Shown: positions 1 to 7,057, counted from the first letter of the stretch. The stretch: DNA of 19,222 bases from Rickettsiales bacterium (GCA_947424985.1 CANDYN010000008.1:1-19222), one strand, 5' to 3'. Program-made: numbers and translations. Notes: generated by a model not told the origin, from the sequence alone.

Positions 1-713
1 ACTTCAGGCTTTACTGTATCTTTTGTAGACACCACAGCTCCACTCTGAACATTTGGTATTTTAAGCTTCATTCCAATCCAAACAACGTCGGTTTTTTTGT
101 CATTTGCTTTTTTAATATCAGCGGATGGAACATTGTATTTATCGGAAATATGAGAAAGAGTTTCACCGGTTTTCACTACATGCATTATCAAGCCCCCTTC
201 TGGTTTAATAATATCTTTTTTCTCTTCCAGCTTCGATTCTTGTTTTGGAACAACGTCACTGACGGCCCCTTCTTTTATTTTAAGCTTCATTCCAATCCAA
301 ACAACATCTGTTTTTTTGTTGTTCAATTTTTTAATTTCATCCCCACTCACGCCATATTGTTTTGCAACAGACCAAAGTGTGTCTCCCTCTTTAAATGTAT
401 GAATTAAATCACCACTTGAAGATTTAACTGGTTCTTTTTTTTCAGCCATAGACACCAAAGACTTTACCGTGCCATGCTCAACTTTACTTGCAACCTGAGA
501 ACTATTGTCTTCAACGGTTAATTTCATTCCAACCCAAACAACGTCGGTTTTTTTGTTGTTCCGCTTTATTATTTCCGCCTTTGGATCGTTATATTTATCG
601 GCAAGGTGAGACAGAGTTTCACCCTCTTTAATAACATGAACAACTTGCTTCGCAAATGAATTTTGGGTTATAAAAAATATAAATATAGCTGAAATTGCTC
701 CTACCTTTAACAT
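1..713 (-). CDS. Exported three-LysM protein (3' end outside window)
   Basis: The minus-strand frame opens with ATG at 713 and has no stop before the window edge, giving 237 codons. Residues 1-22 form a signal peptide (MLKVGAISAI..., ending near NSFAK). Three LysM domains follow at about residues 23-67, 101-146 and 174-219. Each has the G-[ED]-TL-x-x-[VIL]-[AS] start and ends in the same block, KKTDVVW[VI]GMKL. Charged, low-complexity linkers separate them. LysM binds the glycan of peptidoglycan, so the protein should sit in the periplasm or on the wall. The missing C-terminus could hold a peptidase (NlpD-like M23) or another catalytic domain; this cannot be seen. A promoter lies at 735-762. 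The LysM assignment is firm, the overall function unknown. Confidence 0.9.
   Translation of the reverse strand, partial: MLKVGAISAIFIFFITQNSFAKQVVHVIKEGETLSHLADKYNDPKAEIIKRNNKKTDVVWVGMKLTVEDNSSQVASKVEHGTVKSLVSMAEKKEPVKSSSGDLIHTFKEGDTLWSVAKQYGVSGDEIKKLNNKKTDVVWIGMKLKIKEGAVSDVVPKQESKLEEKKDIIKPEGGLIMHVVKTGETLSHISDKYNVPSADIKKANDKKTDVVWIGMKLKIPNVQSGAVVSTKDTVKPE
61..560 (-). repeat. Three copies of a LysM-encoding DNA repeat
   Basis: Near-identical stretches of about 40 nt occur at roughly 61-100, 280-319 and 518-557. They encode the end of each LysM domain (NxKKTDVVW[IV]GMKL). The third copy (coding LysM1) differs most. The DNA identity is higher than LysM structure requires, which suggests internal duplication or gene conversion inside the gene. 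Confidence 0.75.
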
Positions 714-734
714 ACGAATTAATTAATACCAAGT

Positions 735-762
735 AGTATACAATGTAAAAAATAATAGTCAA
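735..762 (-). promoter_or_regulatory. Sigma70-type promoter of the LysM gene
   Basis: On the minus strand TTGACT (757-762) and TATACT (735-740) are separated by 16 bp. The predicted start is about 15 nt before the LysM gene ATG at 713, so the leader is short. The gene therefore need not be co-transcribed with the GS-like gene upstream. Confidence 0.6.
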
Positions 763-785
763 ATGAAAAAGATGTTTGTATAAAT

Positions 786-900
786 GCCATCTCCTACCCT
801 GTAGATTCTTTGGTATTTACTTTATCATCCTCGCACATAAGGGAATCTACTTTCACGCTTTCTATAGATCCGCGCGAGAATGATAAATGATAGGGATGGC
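786..900 (-). other. Structured palindromic element or small RNA candidate
   Basis: A 115-nt stretch begins 9 nt after the stop of the GS-like gene. The ends pair (GCCATC at 786-791 with GATGGC at 895-900, extending to about 12 bp with one bulge). An inner 16-bp stem joins 821-836 to 872-887, and an apical 7-bp stem joins about 842-849 to 864-870. In the inner stem the two non-Watson-Crick positions are G-U pairs if the RNA is read from the minus strand but A-C mismatches on the plus strand, which favours a minus-strand RNA. It is not followed by a T-run, so it is not a simple terminator. I see no SRP, tmRNA, RNase P or tRNA signature. It may be a Rickettsiales palindromic repeat or an RNA gene. 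Confidence 0.5.
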
Positions 901-909
901 GAAAACAAA

Positions 910-1923
910 TCAACTTCCAATCAACGCAATCTTAATATGATTATGAATTTCCCCATCAATTATACTATGGATTTTTTTTCCGTAATAAAGTTTTATTGCA
1001 TCACTTTGAGCCTTTGGAAGCTCAGTTAAATCATTATATCTTTTGTCAAAAGCATTATAATAAATCTGCTCAGCTGGCTCGATCGCATTACAAATTCCGG
1101 CCGTTATGCAATAGACAAGTCCGCAGATTAGATTATATGGATTCGCGCAAAGAGTACCCGGGCGAAACTCTATTCTTGCGTCTTGCATATTCATGGATTT
1201 CGAGAAAGGAACGCGAATTGCACAAGTTCTATTGTTAATTCCCCATGAAACATTTGTTGGATAGTTAATATGTAAACTTCCGATTTTAGGTCTTTGATAT
1301 TTAAAATATGAGTTATCCGAATCCACGCAACAAAGATAAATAAGCTCGCTCATGTGTTTCATTAATCCACCAATTGCATAATTTATCAATTGCGAGAACC
1401 TGTCTTTATGTTGAAAAATATTAACTCCTTTATTGCTTAAAAGTGAAATATTTATCTGCATTGCGTTTCCGGCATCGTTTTCAAAAGGCTTTCCACAATA
1501 TATAAAATACAATCCCTCCTCTTTTGCGATTAATAACGCATATTTTCTAAATTTCGCGATTGCATCTGCGATTAAAACAGGATGATTTAACGGATTGATT
1601 TCTATTTCAAACTGGTTCTTCCCATCTTCTTTCTCAATATCCGAAATTTCGATTTCATGTTTTTTCATTTCATGCTTTAATTTTAATCCAAAACTTTGTA
1701 TTTTTTCATCCGTATACTTATATTGCAAATAATTTTGGGCTTCGATTCCAAGGGGAGCTTTGATATTTTCAAAATCATAAAAATTATTTTGCCTATCAAT
1801 TAAATAAAACTCAATCTCAGCACCGAGCTTAAAAATAACTTCACCGGATAACGCATTTTGGAGTGACATTTTACAAGCATCAAAAGCATCAATTAAATTA
1901 TTTCGCTCTTTTGTATAATCCAT
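910..1923 (-). CDS. Glutamine synthetase-like catalytic-domain protein
   Basis: The 337-residue product looks like a GS catalytic domain without the usual N-terminal beta-grasp domain; class I GS is about 450-470 residues. Recognisable blocks are GAEIEF (E36, E38, the metal-binding pair), NQFEIEIN (E106), the region KPFENDAGNAMQIN (141-158), NNRTCAIRVP (R232, R237) and DARIEFRPG...ANPY (E252, R254, N261). The canonical MHxH motif is MQIN here, so the conserved active-site histidine is replaced by Gln156. I chose ATG 1923 because GS homology starts just after it; a longer frame reaching 2184 runs through dusB. It is divergent from dusB. It may be a gamma-glutamyl ligase with another acceptor, or a degenerate enzyme. 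Family assignment good, reaction unknown. Confidence 0.8.
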   Translation of the reverse strand: MDYTKERNNLIDAFDACKMSLQNALSGEVIFKLGAEIEFYLIDRQNNFYDFENIKAPLGIEAQNYLQYKYTDEKIQSFGLKLKHEMKKHEIEISDIEKEDGKNQFEIEINPLNHPVLIADAIAKFRKYALLIAKEEGLYFIYCGKPFENDAGNAMQINISLLSNKGVNIFQHKDRFSQLINYAIGGLMKHMSELIYLCCVDSDNSYFKYQRPKIGSLHINYPTNVSWGINNRTCAIRVPFSKSMNMQDARIEFRPGTLCANPYNLICGLVYCITAGICNAIEPAEQIYYNAFDKRYNDLTELPKAQSDAIKLYYGKKIHSIIDGEIHNHIKIALIGS

Positions 1924-1951
1924 ATTGATTTTTATTTCTGACGTTTTAATT

Positions 1952-1979
1952 AACATAAAACATAAAAAATTTATTTCAA
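1952..1979 (-). promoter_or_regulatory. Possible promoter for the GS-like gene
   Basis: Minus-strand TTGAAA (1974-1979) and TATGTT (1952-1957) with a 16-bp spacer lie in the 61-bp divergent gap between the GS-like gene and dusB. The -10 box is weak. No equally good plus-strand promoter for dusB is visible, so the two promoters may overlap here. Confidence 0.4.
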
Positions 1980-1984
1980 GTAAA

Positions 1985-2962
1985 ATGTTAAAAGAATTAA
2001 AGATTGGTGATATTATTATAAAAAATCCCGTAATTTTAGCACCCATGTGCGGAGTTACAGATTCTGGATATCGAAAAGTTGTAAAAAAATTTGGTTGTGG
2101 ATATACGGTTTCGGAAATGATCGCATCTCGTGCTGCCTTACTTGACCTTGAAAACGCAAAACAAAAGGCCATGAGATCTGACAATGAAAATATTTTAGCT
2201 GTTCAAATCGCCGGATTCGAACCCGACGTAATGGCTCAAGTTGCAAAAAAAATAGAAGCAAATGGAGCAAATATTATTGATATAAATTTTGGATGTCCAG
2301 TTAAAAAAGTTGTAAATGGAATGGCCGGATCCGCCCTCATGAAAAATGAAGAGCTTGCAAAAGATATCATGAAAGCGGTTGTTGATGCGGTTTCGATTCC
2401 CGTAACGGTAAAAATGAGAATGGGTTGGAATCATGAAAGTTTAAATGCACCAAAGCTTGCAAAAATTGCTCAAGATGTTGGAATTAAAATGGTAACAATT
2501 CATGGAAGAACAAGGTGTCAATTATACGACGGAAAAGCAGATTGGACTTTTATAAAACAAGTTGTTGATGCGGTTTCAATTCCTGTGATCGCAAACGGCG
2601 ACATCAAGACACTTGAAGATGCGAAAAATGCACTTAATTTATCAGGCGCAAACGGAATAATGATTGGACGTGGAACTTATGGAAAACCTTGGGTTATTTC
2701 GCAAATTATCGCAGGATTAAATGGAGAAGAAATTCCAAAGGAACCAAGTATTGCCGAAAAAATTGCAATAATAAAAGAACATCTAAGTGATATTTTAGAA
2801 ATTTACGGAAAAGCCGGTGGAGTTGGGATTGCAAGAAAACATTTATCTTGGTATTCCGCAGGCCTTATCGGATCAAGCGAATATCGCGGGATTATCAATC
2901 AATGTAATGATTTTGAGGAAATTGTTAGGATAACGGAGGATTTTTGGGCTGTGGTTTTATAA
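1985..2962 (+). CDS. dusB: tRNA-dihydrouridine synthase (DusB family)
   Basis: The 325-residue product is an FMN enzyme that reduces uridine in the tRNA D-loop with NADPH. It shows the family pattern from the start: PVILAPMCGVTDSGYR (14-30), an intact NFGCP motif with the catalytic Cys104, KMRMGW, HGRTRCQLYDGKADW and NGDI followed by GANGIMIGRG for phosphate binding. I chose ATG 1985 because homology begins at once (LKIGDIIIKNPVILAP); the frame extends upstream only through AT-rich divergent DNA. Length is normal for the family. It stands alone, converging on the glycosyltransferase with a 25-bp gap and no clear terminator. In many proteobacteria dusB precedes fis or ntr genes; none is here. 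Confidence 0.95.
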   Translation: MLKELKIGDIIIKNPVILAPMCGVTDSGYRKVVKKFGCGYTVSEMIASRAALLDLENAKQKAMRSDNENILAVQIAGFEPDVMAQVAKKIEANGANIIDINFGCPVKKVVNGMAGSALMKNEELAKDIMKAVVDAVSIPVTVKMRMGWNHESLNAPKLAKIAQDVGIKMVTIHGRTRCQLYDGKADWTFIKQVVDAVSIPVIANGDIKTLEDAKNALNLSGANGIMIGRGTYGKPWVISQIIAGLNGEEIPKEPSIAEKIAIIKEHLSDILEIYGKAGGVGIARKHLSWYSAGLIGSSEYRGIINQCNDFEEIVRITEDFWAVVL

Positions 2963-2987
2963 AGATTATTCCAAAAAAAATATATCA

Positions 2988-4031
2988 TCAATCACCACTC
3001 AAAATCACCTCTATCATCTCCATGAAGCGCTCTTTTGAGTAGAATTCTTTGGCTATTTTTCTGGCATTTTTTGACATCATCCCTCTATCCTCTTTATTCA
3101 TATTATAAAATTTCTCAATTCCATCTGCAATAGCAATGGTAGAAATTTCCGGAAGTAAAATCGACGAATTCTCAAGCTTTGTCAAAATCTCAAGCGAACC
3201 TTGAGTTGGCGTTGCAACAGTAGGAATTTTATATGCAAGAGCATAAAGCGTTGTAAGCCCAAAAGGCTCATCACGCGACGTACTTGCAAAAAGATTAATT
3301 TGTTTATAAAAATCTTCGATCTTTTTTATCCAACCTAAAAATGCAATCCTTGATAAATCAACATCGGCTATATAATCTTTACAATCTTTTTCTAAGCCAC
3401 CAGCGATAATATACTTGATATTCAATTTCTTTTTTTGCAAAATTTTTATTGCCTCAAAAAACATATCAAGCCCTTTAACTTCGTGAAATCTTGCCATCCA
3501 GCCAACAGTTAATTCATCGTCTTTTTGTGGATTATTTAAATCTTTAAAATCACCAAGATCGACAAAATTACATATTTTTTTAACTTTTTTACTATCAATT
3601 TTTTCTTGGTTTTTAAGATCATTGAATCTTCTATCACTAATTGCTAAAATTAAATCCATTTTTTCAAAATCTTTAAAATGGAAATTTGTATGATCAATAA
3701 AAATAAGCTTTGGTGGATTTTTTAAGAAAATTTTCGCAAGTAATGCAATTTTTTGCGCCCTGCGTCCATGCAAAACTGCATGCGTAATTTTATTTGCCAT
3801 TATTAATCCCGCCAACTTAAATGCAGCGAAAATATCAATTTGATTAAGCGTATTCACGAAAACTTTATATCTCAAATCCTTAAATTGCTCTTTTATTTTG
3901 CTTTTTGATGAAAAAATATTAAGACAAAAATATTTTTCAGATAAAGCCTTACCGCACTGCAAACCCATATCCTCCATTCCACCAAGTCCCGATGACAACA
4001 TTATATTTGCAATTCTCACTTCTTTTTTCAT
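2988..4031 (-). CDS. GT4-family glycosyltransferase
   Basis: The 347-residue product has the two Rossmann halves of a GT-B enzyme. The N-terminal acceptor half starts with IANIMLSSGLGGME (a glycine-rich GGxE loop) and carries LHGRRA near 87-92. The C-terminal nucleotide-sugar half has TVGWMARFHEVKG (175-187), IIAGG (198-202), FLGW and SRDEPFGL near 252-259. Its size and the start resemble LPS-core mannosyltransferases (LpcC type), so a role in envelope polysaccharide synthesis on the cytoplasmic side of the inner membrane is likely. The GT4 E-x7-E motif has Glu255 but Tyr263 instead of the second glutamate. It overlaps the zinc-finger gene upstream by 4 nt (ATGA), so the two are translationally coupled. 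Donor and acceptor cannot be told. Confidence 0.85.
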   Translation of the reverse strand: MKKEVRIANIMLSSGLGGMEDMGLQCGKALSEKYFCLNIFSSKSKIKEQFKDLRYKVFVNTLNQIDIFAAFKLAGLIMANKITHAVLHGRRAQKIALLAKIFLKNPPKLIFIDHTNFHFKDFEKMDLILAISDRRFNDLKNQEKIDSKKVKKICNFVDLGDFKDLNNPQKDDELTVGWMARFHEVKGLDMFFEAIKILQKKKLNIKYIIAGGLEKDCKDYIADVDLSRIAFLGWIKKIEDFYKQINLFASTSRDEPFGLTTLYALAYKIPTVATPTQGSLEILTKLENSSILLPEISTIAIADGIEKFYNMNKEDRGMMSKNARKIAKEFYSKERFMEMIEVILSGD

Positions 4032-4198
4032 GCCTTTTTAATAAATTTTTGACCACAGTAAATACAAACGTGAACTTCTCTTGATTTTAAATTTATATAA
4101 TTAATCGGATGAGATTCACCGCCCAAAGATCCATTGCAGGCTACTTTATCAGCCTTTATTTCAGCGATGTCATTTTTTCTATTATCTTGATTTTGCAT
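4028..4198 (-). CDS. Small CHCC zinc-finger protein (NDUFS6-like)
   Basis: This is a 56-residue gene, short enough to be missed by automatic calling. The ligand pattern is VAC(21)NGS..GGESH(30)P..Y...VHVC(45)IYCG(48-49)QKF, the CHCC zinc-binding fold (zf-CHCC). That fold is shared by mitochondrial complex I subunit NDUFS6 (13 kDa) and by short alphaproteobacterial proteins. The stop overlaps the glycosyltransferase start (ATGA). A strong promoter lies directly upstream and its predicted start point is only about 10 nt before the ATG, so the leader is very short and no Shine-Dalgarno fits. An in-frame TTG lies 6 nt upstream. A complex I assembly or accessory role is likely from the family; nuoI at 16461 shows that complex I is present. 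Confidence 0.82.
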   Translation of the reverse strand: MQNQDNRKNDIAEIKADKVACNGSLGGESHPINYINLKSREVHVCIYCGQKFIKKA

Positions 4199-4216
4199 AA
4201 ACAAAACGTTTTCAGG

Positions 4217-4244
4217 ATTGTAATAGAAATATTTTAGGTGTCAA
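4217..4244 (-). promoter_or_regulatory. Strong sigma70 promoter for zinc-finger and GT4 genes
   Basis: On the minus strand a perfect -35 TTGACA (4239-4244) and -10 TACAAT (4217-4222) are 16 bp apart. The promoter overlaps the region just after the OMP gene stop (4260). It would drive the zinc-finger gene and the overlapping glycosyltransferase. Confidence 0.7.
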
Positions 4245-4259
4245 GTTTTTTATTATTTT

Positions 4260-5177
4260 TCAAAGCCAAAGACCAAGCACCAAACCTCGTGCCATATTTC
4301 CATCCTCACTTCTTCCAATCAAAGTACTTCTTACTTCGTAAAAAAGCCCAAACTGGAACAAGATTCTGTCACCAATATCGAACAAAGCACTTCCTAAAAA
4401 TTGCGTTATATCGTTATACGTAAACCCATTACCCGTAATTCCAGCATCTTGATTAAACTGTTTATAAAGTCGATTTGTTTTAAAAAGCTGGAGAAGGATC
4501 ATTTTTAAATTCTCATCTTTTACAGCAAAACCAACATCAAGCTGAGATTTTACCTCATCAAAATCCGAAGCCAAATTAGAATAACTATACCCGTTGCTGT
4601 TCACTTTATATCCAAGTTCAAAATTAATAAATGATCCCGAATCACCCAAAATTGACTCCACTAAATTTCCATCGCCCGAGCCGAGCCCAAACATTAGCCT
4701 GAGTTCTGATGACCAATTTGGTTTATAATTTGCTTGAGTTGGATGAAGGCTATATTCTTTGTATATCGGAATTCCAACTGTTGCCTGAGTTGCAATTACT
4801 CCATGCTTAAACTTTGCAAGAGTTCGTTTGCCAAAAATTTCAAATATATCAAGATTATTTTTATTTGTATTTACCCCAAAAACCTTATCATCAACTCTTT
4901 TATTTGCAGCAGAAAAAGCAAAACCGACCGAAGTTTTCTTTAAAAGTCCATATTCAAAATATCCATTAAGACTTGACTGATTTAAATAAATCGGTGTTTG
5001 ATCTCCGCTATATCTATTTCCGTTTAAATTTGCCCTTGTATTCATATTTTGGAAAATCATTTGAGATTTTCCTTCCGATAAAACCCAGGCTGATGCTCGA
5101 GATTTTTGCGCAAAAAAAAGAAAAATCAGAATTAATATTATTATTTTATTTAGTTTTATATGGATGTATCCAATCAA
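4260..5177 (-). CDS. Putative outer-membrane beta-barrel protein
   Basis: The 305-residue product has a signal peptide (hydrophobic stretch 12-23, likely cleavage after ASA at 28-30, then WVLSEGKSQ). The mature part is rich in alternating polar and aromatic segments separated by turns (NGNRYSGD, LNGYFEYGLLKKTSVGFAF, SSELRLMFGLGSG, ILFQFGLFYEV), as expected for a barrel, and it ends in GLVLGLWL. No enzyme motif is visible. The only workable start is TTG at 5177: no ATG or GTG lies before the signal peptide. This makes a 32-nt overlap with the upstream dioxygenase-like gene, so translation is probably coupled. Barrel assignment is by pattern only; it could also be a periplasmic beta protein. 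Confidence 0.65.
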   Translation of the reverse strand: MIGYIHIKLNKIIILILIFLFFAQKSRASAWVLSEGKSQMIFQNMNTRANLNGNRYSGDQTPIYLNQSSLNGYFEYGLLKKTSVGFAFSAANKRVDDKVFGVNTNKNNLDIFEIFGKRTLAKFKHGVIATQATVGIPIYKEYSLHPTQANYKPNWSSELRLMFGLGSGDGNLVESILGDSGSFINFELGYKVNSNGYSYSNLASDFDEVKSQLDVGFAVKDENLKMILLQLFKTNRLYKQFNQDAGITGNGFTYNDITQFLGSALFDIGDRILFQFGLFYEVRSTLIGRSEDGNMARGLVLGLWL

Positions 5178-5823
5178 GTCTTAGATTAAAAAGTGCATAT
5201 TTTCCATCACCGGGGTTATCTTTATTGATCAAGATTATTTTTGACGTTATCGCATTTCGCTTAATTTCATTCAAAGAAGTAAACACTTCATCTTCAAGAT
5301 TATGTGGATGTCCCGGAAAATACATCACCGTTTGATAATCTTCATGAAAAAGATCGTGTTTAATCAAAAAATTTATATGAGGTGCATGATCCCCGTAATA
5401 TCCCGGCATTATAGTTGTAAACTCATAATGCCCCAAATTATCCGTTACAAAAGTTCCCGTTCCAGCAAAATCAAGATCGTATTTCAGGTCATCTTCGGTA
5501 TGCCTAATTAAATGATTATAATATCCAAAAACATTTGGTTGCCATATATATATTTTGGCACTTTCGATCGGGTTTCCAAGTAAATCCGTCAAATATCCTT
5601 CGATAAAAAGATATTCACCTTTTGCTAAAAATGGACTCCCAACCATTCTTCGAAGATTGTTTGTATGATAAAATTTTTCCGGTTTCGTAGAAACTTCTTC
5701 GATTATTTCAGGTGTTATATACTGTCGATTGTTTAATACCGCCTCAGGCGATACATTGGCAAATGCAAAATGCGAAAGAAAAAATATCGCTAAAATGTTA
5801 AAAAAAAGTACACGAATCCTCAT
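5146..5823 (-). CDS. Exported intradiol-dioxygenase-like protein
   Basis: The 225-residue product has a signal peptide at 1-22 (FLSHFAFA|NV). The remainder resembles the protocatechuate/catechol intradiol dioxygenase fold: EGYLTDLLGNPIESAKIYIWQ (75-95), GYYNH (100-104), GTGTFVTDNLGHYEFTTIMPG and YYGDHAPHINF (142-152). Intradiol enzymes bind iron with Tyr, Tyr, His, His. Here Tyr102, Tyr143 and His149 fit, but the second histidine of HIHF is Asn151. Normal members are cytoplasmic, so both export and the missing ligand argue against ordinary aromatic ring cleavage. It overlaps the lipoprotein gene by 26 nt and the OMP gene by 32 nt. Fold fairly certain, activity doubtful. Confidence 0.75.
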   Translation of the reverse strand: MRIRVLFFNILAIFFLSHFAFANVSPEAVLNNRQYITPEIIEEVSTKPEKFYHTNNLRRMVGSPFLAKGEYLFIEGYLTDLLGNPIESAKIYIWQPNVFGYYNHLIRHTEDDLKYDLDFAGTGTFVTDNLGHYEFTTIMPGYYGDHAPHINFLIKHDLFHEDYQTVMYFPGHPHNLEDEVFTSLNEIKRNAITSKIILINKDNPGDGKYALFNLRLDWIHPYKTK

Positions 5824-6592
5824 ATATTAAATAATCCCTTCTTTTAATTGAATCAATTTCTATGTCAAATATCGTGTAATCACTAACATCTTCTTCGTCC
5901 GTTTTGTCATCTTCATTTGCAAATATAAAAAAACGTTTCGCAAGTAATACGCTTTTGAGTTTTTTACACTGTAAAATGTGCAATCTAAGATTTAATATTA
6001 AACCGTAATAAAACTCCCTTGCGACATCTTTTGCAAGATTTTCTTTTGCATTTAGCTCCGCAGTATATTCCGCAAATAAATCAGCCGGACTTCCGGCGTA
6101 TCTTTGACTCGATATCACTTTTCCTGAAAAAATCTTTTTTATCGATAACACTCTATCTTTGTGATCTTTGTTGCTTACATCCCTTAATATCCTTTGTCTC
6201 TGACTTTTAAATTTTTTATATTTCTCAACCTCAAAAACAACCTCATCTGGCCTATTATGCACTTTATCTATATTTACCGAATATGGAACAAGCCCCATTA
6301 TTTCATAATACATAATGACGCCAGATGTATCGGTACCAGATGGTATTTTTGTAAAATTTATCGATAATTCGGCTGATATTGGTGTTTTTTTATCCTCTCG
6401 ATCATGATTTTCGGTCATATCATAAAAGTAATTTGCAAAAATTCTATCATGATTTTCCCTATATTGTATATTGATAGTTGAGCCATCTATCATTTCACGC
6501 ACCTTTTTTTCATCATCCTTTGAAAGATTAACCCCAAAAAAAGAGCAAGACGAGATAATTAAAAATGTCATAAAAGCTAATGAGATTCGCAT
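5798..6592 (-). CDS. Predicted lipoprotein of unknown function
   Basis: The 264-residue product starts MRISLAFMTFLIISSC, a lipoprotein signal with lipobox ISSC and lipidated Cys16. I chose ATG 6592 rather than the in-frame ATG 15 nt upstream because AAGG (6600-6603) sits 7 nt before it and because the candidate promoter would put the upstream ATG almost at the transcription start. The mature part is charged and mixed alpha/beta with no cysteines apart from one near the C-terminal third and one at the end (SCTFF). I do not recognise the family. It is first in a three-gene overlapping set with the exported dioxygenase-like and OMP genes, so these probably act together in the envelope. Confidence 0.7.
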   Translation of the reverse strand: MRISLAFMTFLIISSCSFFGVNLSKDDEKKVREMIDGSTINIQYRENHDRIFANYFYDMTENHDREDKKTPISAELSINFTKIPSGTDTSGVIMYYEIMGLVPYSVNIDKVHNRPDEVVFEVEKYKKFKSQRQRILRDVSNKDHKDRVLSIKKIFSGKVISSQRYAGSPADLFAEYTAELNAKENLAKDVAREFYYGLILNLRLHILQCKKLKSVLLAKRFFIFANEDDKTDEEDVSDYTIFDIEIDSIKRRDYLIYEDSCTFF

Positions 6593-6614
6593 TTTTAAAC
6601 CTTGCATAATACAT

Positions 6615-6642
6615 CACATATATTACTTTTTATATAAATCAA
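6615..6642 (-). promoter_or_regulatory. Possible promoter of the lipoprotein operon
   Basis: Minus-strand TTGATT (6637-6642) and TATGTG (6615-6620) are 16 bp apart, 23 nt before the chosen ATG. The -10 box is poor, so this is tentative. Confidence 0.35.
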
Positions 6643-6682
6643 TGTATTTTTATAAAATAAAAAATATTTTCTTAAAAAAAAC

Positions 6683-6711
6683 TTGATTTATAGTTTTTAT
6701 GTTTTTATAAG
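6683..6711 (+). promoter_or_regulatory. Promoter of the HU-like gene
   Basis: TTGATT (6683-6688) and TATAAG (6706-6711) are separated by 17 bp. Start of transcription would be about 20 nt before the ATG at 6737. The AAGG at the -10 edge is too far from the ATG to act as its Shine-Dalgarno. Confidence 0.5.
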
Positions 6712-6736
6712 GTGTCATATTGTTTTCTTATTTGAT

Positions 6737-7057
6737 ATGTCGCTAAAAAATCAAACTCAAGGCGTAAAAAAGCAAGATCTGGTAGATGCTGTTTTTGCAA
6801 CTCCTAATCTTGGTCTTACAAAAACTCAGTTAAATACTGTAATTAGTGCGTTATTCTCTACAATTACTACTTTCTTGGTTGAGGGAAAAGCTGTTCCCAT
6901 TGCTGGTTTTGGAAAATTTTCACCTATCCAAAGAAAGGCGAGAAATGGTATTAACCCAGCAACCCAAGCACCACTTAAAATCGCTGCTTCGGTCAGCTTA
7001 GGCTTTAAAATCAGCTCTAGCTTGAAAGAACTTTTAAATGCAAAAACGAAGAAATAA
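6737..7057 (+). CDS. HU/IHF-family DNA-binding protein
   Basis: The 106-residue product is a bacterial histone-like protein that bends and compacts DNA as a dimer. It shows KKQDLVDAV at the first helix, then LTKTQLNTVISALFSTI, GKAVPIAGFGKF (64-75), the beta-arm region RKARNGINPAT with the intercalating proline context, and a C-terminal helix FKISSSLKELLNAK. About 10 extra residues precede the usual HU start. I chose ATG 6737; the frame is open further upstream but that part is the promoter. It is monocistronic: a promoter precedes it and a terminator follows. HU and IHF subunits cannot be separated by eye here. Confidence 0.9.
   Translation: MSLKNQTQGVKKQDLVDAVFATPNLGLTKTQLNTVISALFSTITTFLVEGKAVPIAGFGKFSPIQRKARNGINPATQAPLKIAASVSLGFKISSSLKELLNAKTKK

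Noticed and set aside
150..407. Plus-strand frames within the LysM gene and other genes
   Set aside because: They are shadows: they have no start signal, unusual amino-acid makeup and lie opposite clear conserved genes.
786..900. SRP RNA, tmRNA, 6S or RNase P RNA at 786-900
   Set aside because: SRP GGAAGCAG-type loop, tmRNA tRNA-like ends and RNase P conserved blocks are absent. The length is short for 6S, so I left it unnamed.
1925..2184. Longer starts for the GS-like gene (to 2184) and dusB (1925)
   Set aside because: These frames run through the opposite gene or AT-rich promoter DNA. Protein homology starts at 1923 and 1985.
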